Origin: Simiduia litorea
Lineage (GTDB): Bacteria; Pseudomonadota; Gammaproteobacteria; Pseudomonadales; Cellvibrionaceae
Direction: 5' to 3'
DNA: 64,000 bases
Assembly (NCBI RefSeq): GCF_042853465.1
Contig: NZ_AP031497.1
Coordinates: forward strand, 4,278,001-4,342,000
Positions within the stretch are counted from its first letter, which is position 1, and each line of letters starts with the position of its first letter. The position numbers and the translations under genes are program-made. The notes below the pieces were generated by a model, which did not search any database, was not told the origin of the DNA, and worked only from the letters and a program-made list of their open reading frames with translations. Shown one piece after another: positions 9,124 through 19,037 of this stretch.

Positions 9124-9220
9124 ATTACCCAAATTTTGCAAATCATTGGCTCACCATCATCTACCCTAGTTGATGTGCTTAATTGAGTTAGAATAGCGCA
9201 ACATCACGGGAGCCCTTATT

Positions 9221-10063
9221 TTGCAGCCGCTAACAAAAGAACATTTCCTCGCTTTAGAGCCACAATTAAAACAGCTGGCTCGCGCTGCGGGTGCGGCCAT
9301 TATGGAGGTATACCAACGCAGTGAATCACTGGATGTCACACGCAAGGCCGATAGCTCCCCGCTTACAGAAGCGGATCTAGCAGCACACCACATACTCGCC
9401 AAGGGCCTAGCCCACTTGTTAGAGGGTGTTCCAGTGCTGTCTGAAGAATCCCAGCTACCCAGTTATGACGTGCGCGGCAGTTGGCACCGCTACTGGCTCA
9501 TAGACCCTCTTGATGGCACCAAAGAGTTCATTAACCGCAATGGCGAGTTCACTGTCAACATCGCATTGATCGACGATGGTGCGCCAGTATTAGGCGTGGT
9601 TTATGTACCCTGCAAAGATTTAATGTACATGGGCAACCCTCTCACCGGCGCTTTTAAAGATACCGGTTCAGGCCCCACAGCCATTCATTGTCGGCAAGTG
9701 AATACGGCGCTAAAAGCCGGCCTGCCCATCGCCTTGGTCGCCAGCCGCAACCACGGTGCAAAAGCGGTTGACCAGCTGATGGAAAAGCTCGAAAAGGTCA
9801 CGGGTAAACCGGTGCAAACCCGCAACATGGGCTCGTCCTTGAAGTTATGCTTGGTCGCTGAGGGGCTAGCCGATCTCTACCCGCGGTTCGCACCCACGAG
9901 CGAATGGGATACCGCTGCGGCGCAAGCCATCGTCGAAGCGGCCGGGGGGGTGGTTGTCGATACCGACTTTAAAATCCTTCGCTACAACCAAAAATCCGAT
10001 ATCTTAAACCCGTTCTTCTATGTCATAGGCGATACCAGTTACCACTGGCAAAACATCCTCTAA
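9221..10063 (+). CDS. cysQ: 3'(2'),5'-bisphosphate nucleotidase CysQ
   Basis: 280 residues. An inositol-monophosphatase-fold enzyme that hydrolyses PAP to AMP in sulfate assimilation. The metal-binding signature DPLDGTKEFINRNGEFTVNI (about 91-110) is intact, as is the second metal motif SEWDTAAAQAIVEAAGG near residue 227-243; the acidic pair in SEESQ also fits. The start is TTG at 9221 with CGGGAG upstream; no ATG in frame lies before the conserved AGAAIMEVY region, so the TTG seems real. In pseudomonads I recall nudE between cysQ and yrfG; here that place holds the decayed cyclase. Confidence 0.93.
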   Translation: MQPLTKEHFLALEPQLKQLARAAGAAIMEVYQRSESLDVTRKADSSPLTEADLAAHHILAKGLAHLLEGVPVLSEESQLPSYDVRGSWHRYWLIDPLDGTKEFINRNGEFTVNIALIDDGAPVLGVVYVPCKDLMYMGNPLTGAFKDTGSGPTAIHCRQVNTALKAGLPIALVASRNHGAKAVDQLMEKLEKVTGKPVQTRNMGSSLKLCLVAEGLADLYPRFAPTSEWDTAAAQAIVEAAGGVVVDTDFKILRYNQKSDILNPFFYVIGDTSYHWQNIL

Positions 10064-10204
10064 GGGCAGCTTAGAGTCATTTGATGTCAAATATCCTCTA
10101 TGTAAATAACCGAATAGTCTGGATAAAGTGACGCCATTGGCGCGCGTTTAACTATGCTTGTTCTGTAGCAGATCAATTTGTGATCTCTCTAAGGAAGCTA
10201 ATTT

Positions 10205-10420
10205 ATGTCCCGACAAAAGCATGAGTGCCATATCGGCGTAGGCTACAACCGCACCAGCAGACTAAAAGAAAAGCTCATCAAAGAAATAACCGGTTTCGAA
10301 CGCCAGCTAGACGCGCTGCGCATGAAGAGCGGCCCGGTGGATTTTTCAATGCTGCAAACCTATAAAGAAATGATCGCCTGCCGGCAAAATGTCTTAAAGT
10401 CTTTGCCGCCCGAGCGCTGA
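10205..10420 (+). CDS. Small hypothetical protein
   Basis: 71 residues, mostly charged and predicted helical (about 20-50), with no signal peptide or membrane segment. The ATG has AAGGA about 10 bases upstream. The stop lies 5 bases before the stop of the convergent transporter gene. I do not recognise the family. One Cys/His pair near the N-terminus (CHIG) and one later Cys are too few to suggest a zinc finger. Confidence 0.6.
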   Translation: MSRQKHECHIGVGYNRTSRLKEKLIKEITGFERQLDALRMKSGPVDFSMLQTYKEMIACRQNVLKSLPPER

Positions 10421-10425
10421 ACACC

Positions 10426-11292
10426 CTACGCCGGTGGCCTCGGGCTCACCGGGGTATCATCATCGCCAAACCACAAGATGACACACGCACTGATCACTAC
10501 CAAACCGGTACCTAGATAGCTCCACGCACTGGGTAGCTCCTGCCAAAAGAGCCAACCCCAGGCGCCGGCAAAAACCACGCTCATATAGGACACCGGTGAT
10601 AACACACTTGGCTTGACGGCTCGGTAGGCTAAGGTATACAACCAAAGGGCTAAGGCCAAACCTAAACCCAGTGCTAACAACAATAACCAAACCCACAAGG
10701 GTGCATTGGTCACGCTATAGATTGCCATCGGCGCACTAACTAGAAGTGCGATGGTAAAATAATAAAGCAACACCGTGGCGTTAGATTCCGTTTTGGTCAA
10801 CAAGCGCGTGGTAATCATCGATGCGGCCATCATCCATGCGGCGGCAAAACCCACCAAATGCCAAATACTAAGGTTCTCAGGCACAGGCCGCAGAATCACC
10901 AGAACGCCAACAAAGCCAATAGCCAAGGGCCACCAACGCTTAGTCGGCACGCGAATACCTAAAAACCACAAGGCCAATAGAGGCACCAGCAAAGGCGCGC
11001 TATTGCGCAATAACGTGGCGTCCACCAAGGACACATGCAAGATAGCCGAATAATAGGCATAGAATGCACCTAAACCCGCCAAGCCGCGCAGGCAATGCAA
11101 TCCAAATCGCTGGGTTTGAAAAGCACCCGTGCCTCGTTTCATCAGCAGGGGCAAATACAAACAAAAACCAACTAAATACTGACTAAACACCACCACATGA
11201 ACTGAGACATACTGCGCAGCCAGTTTCGATCCGGCAGCGACTAGGCTGGCCACAAAAGATGTTAAGAGGGAAAGAGCAATGGCGCGCTGCAA
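10426..11292 (-). CDS. DMT/EamA-family inner-membrane transporter
   Basis: 288 residues with about ten hydrophobic helices in two EamA repeats, the usual fold of drug/metabolite exporters. The first half ends near residue 138 and the second begins at about 145 (WHLVGFAAAWMMAASMITTR). Substrate cannot be told from sequence; members export amino acids, nucleobases or other metabolites. It lies downstream of the solute-binding protein gene on the same strand, with a 44-base gap. That does not imply a shared function, since EamA exporters do not use periplasmic binding proteins. Confidence 0.85.
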   Translation of the reverse strand: MQRAIALSLLTSFVASLVAAGSKLAAQYVSVHVVVFSQYLVGFCLYLPLLMKRGTGAFQTQRFGLHCLRGLAGLGAFYAYYSAILHVSLVDATLLRNSAPLLVPLLALWFLGIRVPTKRWWPLAIGFVGVLVILRPVPENLSIWHLVGFAAAWMMAASMITTRLLTKTESNATVLLYYFTIALLVSAPMAIYSVTNAPLWVWLLLLALGLGLALALWLYTLAYRAVKPSVLSPVSYMSVVFAGAWGWLFWQELPSAWSYLGTGLVVISACVILWFGDDDTPVSPRPPA

Positions 11293-11336
11293 GTTAGATG
11301 AAAAAATAGTGAGCGCCCTGAATAGAAACCAAAAAA

Positions 11337-12068
11337 TTAATGAAAACCCTGCACGGCTTTTTGTAAATAGGTTTGCAAGGCACCAGAGCTTTGTGCGTCA
11401 AAAATAGCCGTATTAACGCGCTGGTGTAAGAGCCTACCTTTAGCAGTATTGTGGAACACATAACCCAGATATTTAGCGACAACAACAGCGGATGGATCGA
11501 CGCTCAACGGAGCTAATTTCATCGCCTTTTGCATGGCATTCACTTCAATATCACTCAAAATGATCGCGTCCACTCGACCACTTAAAAGCAGCGTTATCAG
11601 CATCTGACTATTTCTAGCATAGGCAATCAATAAATCTTCTTGCGCCGCAAAATCCAACTGCAATTGATAGTGTTGAATCAGCCCAAGCCGTCGGCCTTTT
11701 AAATCCGATAACGTCGAATACACAACCGAGTTAGGTTTCGAATAGATGAAATGATTTACCTGCATGAATGGTTCAGTATAAAGTGAATTGGCTTTATATG
11801 TTGCTGAAATCCAAGATGGATAAAGCCCATCGACTTTTTCAGCTTCGAACATCGCTGTCGCGCGCCCACCGGGCACCACCGCCAATTCAGATTGAACATC
11901 CGCTCTATCCATAATCCACTGGTGCATAGCGATCAAGAAGCCCGACTGATCCAACTCCAAATGCAAGGGAATACGAGGCGCAACAAAGCGACCCTCTAGC
12001 AACGCTTGAGCAGAAGCATGGGCACCCAAAAGGACGCAAAAAAGCCAAATGAATACTATTTTTCGCAT
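11337..12068 (-). CDS. Periplasmic solute-binding protein, SBP family 3 type
   Basis: About 243 residues. The N-terminus (MRKIVFIWLFCVLLGAHASA) is a good signal peptide. The body has the two-lobed family-3 pattern: a first lobe with a GGRATAMFEAEKVDG segment, then SDLKGRRLGLIQ and the LLLSGRVDAIILSD hinge region. No ABC permease or ATPase lies nearby, so it is an orphan and may serve a distant transporter or a sensor. The frame stays open to 12098; the ATG at 12068 is chosen because it starts the signal peptide, although no strong ribosome site is visible at either position. Confidence 0.72.
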   Translation of the reverse strand: MRKIVFIWLFCVLLGAHASAQALLEGRFVAPRIPLHLELDQSGFLIAMHQWIMDRADVQSELAVVPGGRATAMFEAEKVDGLYPSWISATYKANSLYTEPFMQVNHFIYSKPNSVVYSTLSDLKGRRLGLIQHYQLQLDFAAQEDLLIAYARNSQMLITLLLSGRVDAIILSDIEVNAMQKAMKLAPLSVDPSAVVVAKYLGYVFHNTAKGRLLHQRVNTAIFDAQSSGALQTYLQKAVQGFH

Positions 12069-12164
12069 TAGATGACAAATACTGAAATGAACCATCAAAA
12101 TAGCACAAATGACTAAGGTGTGGGTATTTAGCAGACATACTTTTCACCCAGATCAGCCGGCTGA

Positions 12165-15100
12165 TCAAGTAAACATCAACCCTCTAAACCAAGCCTTCAA
12201 TTTATGCCCAGCGAAATAGAGATTTGGCACCAAAATTAAGGTCACGGCTGAGGCCAACAAAACACCAAACGCTAGCGAAATCACCATAGGGATGAGGAAG
12301 CGCGCTTGCACGCTGGTCTCCGCCATAATTGGCACTAAGCCCACAAAAGTTGTTACCGAGGTCAGGACAATAGCTCTGAACCTATCTTGCCCTGCCTGCG
12401 CCACGGCTTTGGCAACCTCGTAACCTTGCTTGCGCAACTGGTTAATCCGATCAATCAAAACCAAGTTGTCATTTACCACCACACCGGCGCAAGCTAAAAA
12501 CCCCAACATAGATAACATACTGATTTCACGACCCATTAATAGATGGCCTAGCACCGCGCCCATAAAGCCAAAAGGAATGGCGGACATCACCAACAAGGGC
12601 TGACCATAGGACCTAAAAGCAATCGCCATTAATGCATAAATGACGAGCAGCGAGATAAAAAAATCACGCACCAATTCCGATAGAAATTCATTTTGCGCTT
12701 TCAAATCGCCATCAACGGTTAAGCTAAAACCGGAATAGGTTTTACGCCAGGTGTCGCCGTTACGCTGCATTAAGTCTTCGACAATAGCAAAGGCTTCAGC
12801 GCTACTATCGCCATCCAGCTCTGCCGTCACGGCGTTTGACCGCTGCCGATCAATACGATTAATTTCATTAAAACCTTTAACGAAATCAATTTGCGCAACC
12901 GTTTCCAACGGCACCTCGTGTTGCTCTGCCGTGCGAATGCGAACATTACCGAGATTATCTGTACTTTCACGCTCTTCGCGCACATAGCGCACCATCACCC
13001 GCACATCTTCTTTACCACGTGGAATACGCTGTGCTTCATCGCCGTAGAAACCTTGCCGCACTTGTCGCGCGACCTCTTGCAAACTTAGGCCCAGCAATTC
13101 CGCATTTGGCAGCAGCGAGAGTTCCAATTCATTGCGCGCCGTTTGCAGACTATCTTTCACCTCGATAACACCAGGATACTGTGCTAACGCTTGCTTAACC
13201 GCATCCAGCGCCTGTTGTTGACGATCCAAATCATTTTCATTAATGGCCACCCGCAATCGAATGGCTTTATCACGCGAATTGATCGTGAAACCCACGTCAA
13301 AATCTTGCGCCTTATCTATCGAGCCAATTAACTCCCGCCAACGAGCCGCCACTAAAGGAGAGCTAACCGTGCGATTTTCAGCATCTTCTAGCGCTAGCCG
13401 CACACGCACTTGCGTTACGGTTGTCCACGCTTCAACTGAGCGAATGAAATTAGCATCGCCATTATTAGCGGCGATTAGGCCGGCATCTTGTTTAAGCTGC
13501 TCAGCCGCAGCCTCGATTTTCGCCAGAGTTGATTTTGCGTGAGAAAAAGGTAAGCCCTCCTCCAGAACCACGTTGGCCCGTATGAAATCACTCGGCACTT
13601 GGGGCATGAACGATTGTTTAATCCAGCCACTGCTATAAATTGACATCACTATTAAAAAAAGCGCCAAAAAAACGGCGATAGGCACAGAAGTATTTAGCAA
13701 ACATCGCTCAATAAATGGCTGATATTTATCTCGAGCAAAAGACGTCATCCGCTCGGACAGATTGCCGCGAAGCTTATTTAGCTTTTTCATGGCAGTAAAG
13801 CGACTTTCTGTTTCCGGTTTCAAATGCGCTAGGTGACTTGGTAAGATAAACATTGATTCGATCAATGAAAATGCCAAACAGGCAATCACGATAACCGGTA
13901 TCGGATAGACAATGTCGCCCAATGCATTAGGCACAAATAACATGGGCACAAAGAAAATCATGGTTGATACAACAGCGAAAAAAACCGGACCGGCCACCTG
14001 TTTAGCGCCGCCAGCGGCTGCTGCATTGCCCTGTAGACCATGCTGCTGCGAGGTATAAATACTTTCGCCAACGATAATGGCATCGTCTACCACAATGCCC
14101 AGTATTAATAAAAACGCAAACAGCGATAGCATATTAAAGCTAACGCCAAACATTGGCAGCAACCACATAGCGCCGGCAAAAGCGACCGATATACCTGCGC
14201 AAACCCAGAGCGCCAAGGCCGGCCGCAAAAACAACATAAGCACAACAAAAACCAACATCAAGCCGCTAATGGCATTGCTGGTCAATAGGTTTAAACGACC
14301 GATAAACGTTTTCGACCAGTCGCGGCTGATTTCGATATTCACACCGGCAGGCAAACGGTGTTTAACCTCAGCCAAATACGCTGCCACCACCTCTGCCGTC
14401 GCCAAGACATTGGGATTTTCCGTGACATAGAGTTCGATAAACGCCGCTGGCTTGCCTTGAAACCTAGCGACCACATCCACTTCCGTAAAGCCATCTGTAA
14501 TCGTGGCAATATCGCTAAGGAGCAGTTTAGAGCCATCGCCTTGTACAGCAACGGCGATAGCGCCAAAATCTGACTCATCATAAGCCTGCCCGCGGGTCTG
14601 TATTTGCACATCGCCTTGGCTACTTTTAATCACACCAGCCGGTAAATTGAGTGATGACGCCTTAATGGCCGAGACAACTTGTTCAAACGTTAAGTTGTAA
14701 TTACGCAACGTTGTCTCTTTCAACTCTACCGCCATTTCATCGCTACGAGTTCCGTCCACCTCGACAATAGTTACGCTGGGCAACAAAGATATTTCATCGC
14801 GCACCCACTGCGCGGTTTCCTTAAGCGCGCGCTCATCTACATCGCCATAAAGCGCGATGCTCATCAACTCACTTTGAAACAAGCGCTCGCGTATTTGCGG
14901 CCGCTCTGCATCCACAGGGAAAGTGGTTATGCTGTCCACTTTAGTCTTAACGTTATTCAACAACCGCTGGGTGTCGTAGCCGCTGGTGATTTCTACAATC
15001 ACGGTGCCAGAATTTTGCACCGCCTTACTGGTAATTTCTTTTATCCCATCCAGCGACGCTAGGGCTTCTTCAATGCGAATACAAATCTGTTCTTCGACTT

Positions 15101-15275
15101 CTCTCGGCCCGGCACCAGGGTAGAGAACGTTGATTTCAATGCTATTGGCAAGTGCACCAGGAAACACCTCTTTATCTGTTTTCGCGATACTAAGCGCGCC
15201 GCACAACAGAATTAGAATCATTAACAAGTTGGCGGCAATAGGGTTTTCAACAAACCACTGAATAATTTTATTCAT
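12165..15275 (-). CDS. RND efflux transporter, inner-membrane permease subunit
   Basis: 1036 residues, normal for hydrophobe/amphiphile efflux RND pumps. It starts MNKIIQWFVENPIAANLLM, the usual first helix. Two blocks of transmembrane helices (about 330-530 and 850-1030) flank large periplasmic loops. The proton-relay aspartates of helix 4 are visible in LGIVVDDAIIVGE. Proton-driven drug or toxin efflux is expected. The ATG at 15275 lies one base after the adaptor stop, so the two genes are translationally coupled; the 13 extra codons upstream in the same frame overlap the adaptor and are ignored. No TolC-like gene is nearby. Confidence 0.92.
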   Translation of the reverse strand: MNKIIQWFVENPIAANLLMILILLCGALSIAKTDKEVFPGALANSIEINVLYPGAGPREVEEQICIRIEEALASLDGIKEITSKAVQNSGTVIVEITSGYDTQRLLNNVKTKVDSITTFPVDAERPQIRERLFQSELMSIALYGDVDERALKETAQWVRDEISLLPSVTIVEVDGTRSDEMAVELKETTLRNYNLTFEQVVSAIKASSLNLPAGVIKSSQGDVQIQTRGQAYDESDFGAIAVAVQGDGSKLLLSDIATITDGFTEVDVVARFQGKPAAFIELYVTENPNVLATAEVVAAYLAEVKHRLPAGVNIEISRDWSKTFIGRLNLLTSNAISGLMLVFVVLMLFLRPALALWVCAGISVAFAGAMWLLPMFGVSFNMLSLFAFLLILGIVVDDAIIVGESIYTSQQHGLQGNAAAAGGAKQVAGPVFFAVVSTMIFFVPMLFVPNALGDIVYPIPVIVIACLAFSLIESMFILPSHLAHLKPETESRFTAMKKLNKLRGNLSERMTSFARDKYQPFIERCLLNTSVPIAVFLALFLIVMSIYSSGWIKQSFMPQVPSDFIRANVVLEEGLPFSHAKSTLAKIEAAAEQLKQDAGLIAANNGDANFIRSVEAWTTVTQVRVRLALEDAENRTVSSPLVAARWRELIGSIDKAQDFDVGFTINSRDKAIRLRVAINENDLDRQQQALDAVKQALAQYPGVIEVKDSLQTARNELELSLLPNAELLGLSLQEVARQVRQGFYGDEAQRIPRGKEDVRVMVRYVREERESTDNLGNVRIRTAEQHEVPLETVAQIDFVKGFNEINRIDRQRSNAVTAELDGDSSAEAFAIVEDLMQRNGDTWRKTYSGFSLTVDGDLKAQNEFLSELVRDFFISLLVIYALMAIAFRSYGQPLLVMSAIPFGFMGAVLGHLLMGREISMLSMLGFLACAGVVVNDNLVLIDRINQLRKQGYEVAKAVAQAGQDRFRAIVLTSVTTFVGLVPIMAETSVQARFLIPMVISLAFGVLLASAVTLILVPNLYFAGHKLKAWFRGLMFT

Positions 15276-15276
15276 A

Positions 15277-16437
15277 CTAAAACTCGCCCTGCACCAGCGG
15301 TTCGACCTGCACACCGGGTTGTAAATAACCCTGCCGCTCTGTCACCACCCAAGCGCCGGGCAATAGATCAGCTTGAAGCCAAACGTATGCACTGGTTTTC
15401 GATAGCACTTTTGCGTTGAGCTGCACGACTCGGTTGTTCTCATCCAATGCCAGCAGCAGATCGCTTTTGTACAAAGCTGAACGCGGTAATTTGATAACAT
15501 CTTCGATGCTGCGCCCGTCGATCTTAGCGTGTACAAACAAGCCCACTACCGGTGCAATTGTGTCTGCTGGCAACTCACTTATTACCACTTCTGCAATGGC
15601 ATGATACATGCGGGTTTTGGTATCTAGACTCGCTTCGGTTCGCGTTATTCGCCCCAGCCAACTCAGATCTCTCCCCGCCACAGTGCCAGTCAATTCAACG
15701 TTTGGCCCGCGTTTAGAGCCCGCACGAAAACCTAAGGTTAAATCCAGGAGGGCGGCTTGCGCATCGGTAATAGGCAAACGCACTTCGACCACTTCGCTAT
15801 CAAAAATGCGCGCTATTTTGCTACCGGGCGATACGTATTGACCGAGATTAACGTAGGTCTCGCGAATGCGACCGGAAAAGGGCGCTACTAGCTTGGTGCG
15901 CGCGATATCGAGCTGAGTTTGCGCCAAGTCGGCTTGCGCTGAATTAACCGTTGCCTCGGCGGCCGCGAGTTGAGGCACCCGTAAAAACAGTTGATTGGCA
16001 TCTTCGTTACCCAGGTCGCGCCATTCGCGCTTAGCCTGCAGCGCCCGACCTTTCTCTGACGCCAATAGCTGCTGCGCATCGGCAACTTTTGCCGCCGCAC
16101 GTATTTCTGCCAATACGTAATTGGCGCTGTCGATGTTGACTAAAATATCCGACGGGGTAAAAAACGCACCTGAGACGAAATTCGGCGCTACAGTCACAAT
16201 TTTCCCAGCCACTTCCGCGACGAGATCTATCTCCCGTCGCGGTGCCACTGTGCCCTGCGTAAACACCGGTAGCGCTAAAGCCGTGGGATTGGCTTGTACC
16301 ACCTTGACCTGTGCCACGCTTGGCGCTGGCGCTGGTTTGGGCTTAGGCGTGGGCTTCAGTAAATGTAACAACAGCGCAATTATCGCCCCAAGCAGCACAA
16401 TAATTAACCAAAGGGGTATGCGTTTAATCAGTGACAT
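15277..16437 (-). CDS. RND efflux periplasmic adaptor (membrane fusion protein)
   Basis: 386 residues. An N-terminal anchor (LWLIIVLLGAIIALLLHLL) is followed by a Pro/Lys-rich linker, a lipoyl-like half-motif (IDLVAEVAGKIVTVAPNFVS), a coiled-coil hairpin (about 105-170), a second lipoyl half (LVAPFSGRIRETYVNLGQYV) and beta-barrel and membrane-proximal domains. It would link the downstream permease to an outer-membrane channel. It is the first gene of the pair and is divergent from tex. Confidence 0.9.
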   Translation of the reverse strand: MSLIKRIPLWLIIVLLGAIIALLLHLLKPTPKPKPAPAPSVAQVKVVQANPTALALPVFTQGTVAPRREIDLVAEVAGKIVTVAPNFVSGAFFTPSDILVNIDSANYVLAEIRAAAKVADAQQLLASEKGRALQAKREWRDLGNEDANQLFLRVPQLAAAEATVNSAQADLAQTQLDIARTKLVAPFSGRIRETYVNLGQYVSPGSKIARIFDSEVVEVRLPITDAQAALLDLTLGFRAGSKRGPNVELTGTVAGRDLSWLGRITRTEASLDTKTRMYHAIAEVVISELPADTIAPVVGLFVHAKIDGRSIEDVIKLPRSALYKSDLLLALDENNRVVQLNAKVLSKTSAYVWLQADLLPGAWVVTERQGYLQPGVQVEPLVQGEF

Positions 16438-16663
16438 ACGAGGTCCTAGCGGGAATTTGTGACCGAATTGTAGGCATTGTTAGCGCTTAGCGGTCATGAC
16501 TTTACGTAAATTGACACACACCAGATCAACACTATCTGTGACCTCTGTCGACCGCCACAAACTCAATGCAAATACAAGACTGTTTTTAGTGAGTGATTTG
16601 CGCATAATGCCGCCACCAAGTGCCATCGAGCACCTAAGCTAAACGCGATTGATTGAGGTAAGC

Positions 16664-18985
16664 ATGAAGAGCATCTCCCTGCGTATTGCAGAAGAACTGT
16701 CGGTAAATGAAGCGCAAGTAACAGCGGCGGTGGCCTTGCTCGACGAAGGCGCCACTGTGCCCTTTATTTCCCGCTACCGCAAAGAAGTTACCGGCGGCCT
16801 CGATGATACTCAAATGCGCAACCTGGAAGACCGCCTGCGCTACCTGCGCGAGCTCGAAGATAGACGCGCCGCGATTCTGAAAAGCATCGAAGAGCAGGAT
16901 AAACTGACCGACGAGCTGGCCAAGCAAATCCTCTCCGCCGATACCAAAACCGTGCTCGAAGATCTATACCTGCCCTACAAACCCAAGCGCCGCACCAAGG
17001 CCATGATTGCCAAGGAAGCCGGTCTCGAGCCGCTGGCGGAAGGTTTACTGTCAGACCCAACACTAGACCCTGAGACTGAAGCTGCCAAGTTCCTCAACCC
17101 CGAGCACAAGATCGATGACGCTAAAGCAGCGCTCGATGGCGCCAAGCAAATTCTCATGGAGAAATTCTCTGAAGATGCTCAACTGTTAGGAAAACTACGC
17201 GACTTCCTCAAAGCTGAAGCCTCCATCACCGCCAAGCTAGTCGAAGGCAAGGAGCAGGAGGGCGCCAAATTCCGCGATTACTTCGAGCACTCGGAATCGC
17301 TAAAAGATATTCCATCGCACCGCGCCCTCGCATTATTCCGCGGCCGCAATGAAGGCGTTCTCAATCTGTCCATGACCGTGGGCGATGAAGAGGCCAACCG
17401 TCTTTCACACCCTTGCGAACCCATGGTGGCGGAATTCTGGCAGGTCAAAGATGTAGGCCGCAGCGCCGACAAATGGCTGGCCGAGTGTGTGCGTTGGACC
17501 TGGCGGGTGAAATTGTTAACTCATTTAGAAACCGATCTGTTTAGCGAAGTGCGCGAGCGCGCGGAAGAGGGCGCCATTCAGGTATTTGCCTCCAACTTAA
17601 AAGATTTATTGCTGGCCGCACCAGCGGGCCAAAAAGCCACTATTGGTTTAGACCCGGGCCTACGCACCGGCGTAAAAGTAGCGGTGGTCGACGCCACCGG
17701 TAAAGTACTGGATCACGGCGCCATGTTTCCAACGCCACCGCAAAACCGTATTCGCGAAGCCGAGATGATGCTGGTAGCTTTGTGTAAAAAATATAACGTC
17801 GGTTTAATTGCTATCGGCAACGGTACGGCCTCGCGCGAAACTGATAAGTTTGTTGGCGATGTGTTAAAAGCCCACAAAGATATTCAGGCGCAAAAAGTGA
17901 TTGTTAACGAAGCCGGTGCGTCAATTTACTCCGCCTCCGAGTTTGCCGCGAAGGAATTCCCCGATTTAGACGTCACTATTCGCGGCGCCATTTCCATCGC
18001 TCGCCGACTCCAAGATCCACTGGCTGAACTGGTAAAACTCGACCCGAAATCGATCGGCGTGGGTCAATACCAACACGATGTATCGCAAGTGCAACTCGCG
18101 CGCTCGCTCGATGCCGTGGTGGAAGACTGTGTAAACGCCGTGGGCGTTGAAGTAAACACCGCGTCCAGCGCGCTACTGGCACGGGTGTCGGGTTTGAACC
18201 AAACACTCGCCAACAACATCGTAGAATTTCGCGATGCCAATGGCGCCTTCGTTAGCCGCGACCAACTCAAGAAAGTACCCCGTCTGGGCGAAAAAACCTT
18301 CGAACAAGCCGCTGGCTTCTTGCGAATCCGCGATGGCGAGAACCCCTTGGATAGCTCCGGTGTTCACCCGGAAACCTATGCCGTGGTGGAGCGCATCGCG
18401 GGCAGTCAGAGCCGCAATTTAAAAGGGATTATCGGCGACACCCATTTTCTTCGCTCGGTTAACGCCAAAGACTTCGTCGACGAAAAGTTCGGTTTACCCA
18501 CCATTACCGATATTCTCAAGGAACTCGACAAACCCGGGCGCGACCCACGGCCGGAGTTTAAGACCGCACAATTTACCGACGGCGTGGAAGAGTTAAAGGA
18601 CTTAGAGCCGGGCATGATGCTCGAGGGCACGGTCACCAACGTGACCAACTTCGGCGCATTTATCGATATCGGCGTGCACCAAGACGGTCTCGTACATATC
18701 TCCGCACTCTCCAATACCTTTGTCAAAGATCCGCGCGAAGTCGTGAAAGCCGGTGACATCGTCAAAGTAAAAGTCATGGAGGTGGACATTCCGCGCAAGC
18801 GCATTGGCTTATCCATGCGCATGGACGATCAGCCCGGCGAAAAAGTGACTGGCGCAGGCAACGGCGGTCGTAAACCCTCGGCAAGACAACAGCAAACGCG
18901 TTCAGCGCCGGCTGCACAACCCGCGGCGCAGGGCACCATGGCGGCCTTATTTGCCCAAGCCAAGAATAAAAACAAGCGTTTATAA
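16664..18985 (+). CDS. tex: Tex/YhgF family RNA-binding transcription accessory protein
   Basis: 773 residues, the usual Tex size. Order: N-terminal HTH-like Tex_N region (IAEELSVNEAQVTAAVALLD), YqgF/RuvC-like domain (ATIGLDPGLRTGVKVAVVD, about 325-343), helix-hairpin-helix segments (about 490-560) and a C-terminal S1 RNA-binding domain (LEGTVTNVTNFGAFIDIGVH). It ends in a basic, Ala/Gln-rich tail. Tex binds RNA and affects transcription and toxin gene expression in several bacteria. A TTG at 16649 is also in frame, but the ATG at 16664 follows GAGGTAAG and matches the family start. A clear terminator follows. Confidence 0.95.
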   Translation: MKSISLRIAEELSVNEAQVTAAVALLDEGATVPFISRYRKEVTGGLDDTQMRNLEDRLRYLRELEDRRAAILKSIEEQDKLTDELAKQILSADTKTVLEDLYLPYKPKRRTKAMIAKEAGLEPLAEGLLSDPTLDPETEAAKFLNPEHKIDDAKAALDGAKQILMEKFSEDAQLLGKLRDFLKAEASITAKLVEGKEQEGAKFRDYFEHSESLKDIPSHRALALFRGRNEGVLNLSMTVGDEEANRLSHPCEPMVAEFWQVKDVGRSADKWLAECVRWTWRVKLLTHLETDLFSEVRERAEEGAIQVFASNLKDLLLAAPAGQKATIGLDPGLRTGVKVAVVDATGKVLDHGAMFPTPPQNRIREAEMMLVALCKKYNVGLIAIGNGTASRETDKFVGDVLKAHKDIQAQKVIVNEAGASIYSASEFAAKEFPDLDVTIRGAISIARRLQDPLAELVKLDPKSIGVGQYQHDVSQVQLARSLDAVVEDCVNAVGVEVNTASSALLARVSGLNQTLANNIVEFRDANGAFVSRDQLKKVPRLGEKTFEQAAGFLRIRDGENPLDSSGVHPETYAVVERIAGSQSRNLKGIIGDTHFLRSVNAKDFVDEKFGLPTITDILKELDKPGRDPRPEFKTAQFTDGVEELKDLEPGMMLEGTVTNVTNFGAFIDIGVHQDGLVHISALSNTFVKDPREVVKAGDIVKVKVMEVDIPRKRIGLSMRMDDQPGEKVTGAGNGGRKPSARQQQTRSAPAAQPAAQGTMAALFAQAKNKNKRL

Positions 18986-18997
18986 GTCATTCGCAAA

Positions 18998-19027
18998 TAA
19001 AAAACCCACCTTACGGTGGGTTTTTTA
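18998..19027. terminator. Bidirectional rho-independent terminator between tex and the SutA-like gene
   Basis: A acccacc/ggtgggt stem with a 4-base loop is flanked by an A-run on the left and TTTTTTATTT on the right, between two convergent genes. Confidence 0.88.
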
Positions 19028-19037
19028 TTTACGACAA

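Noticed and set aside
12165..16437. First RND pump as part of a larger transferred island with the solute-binding and DMT genes
   Set aside because: No integrase, tRNA, repeats or base-composition shift mark an island boundary.
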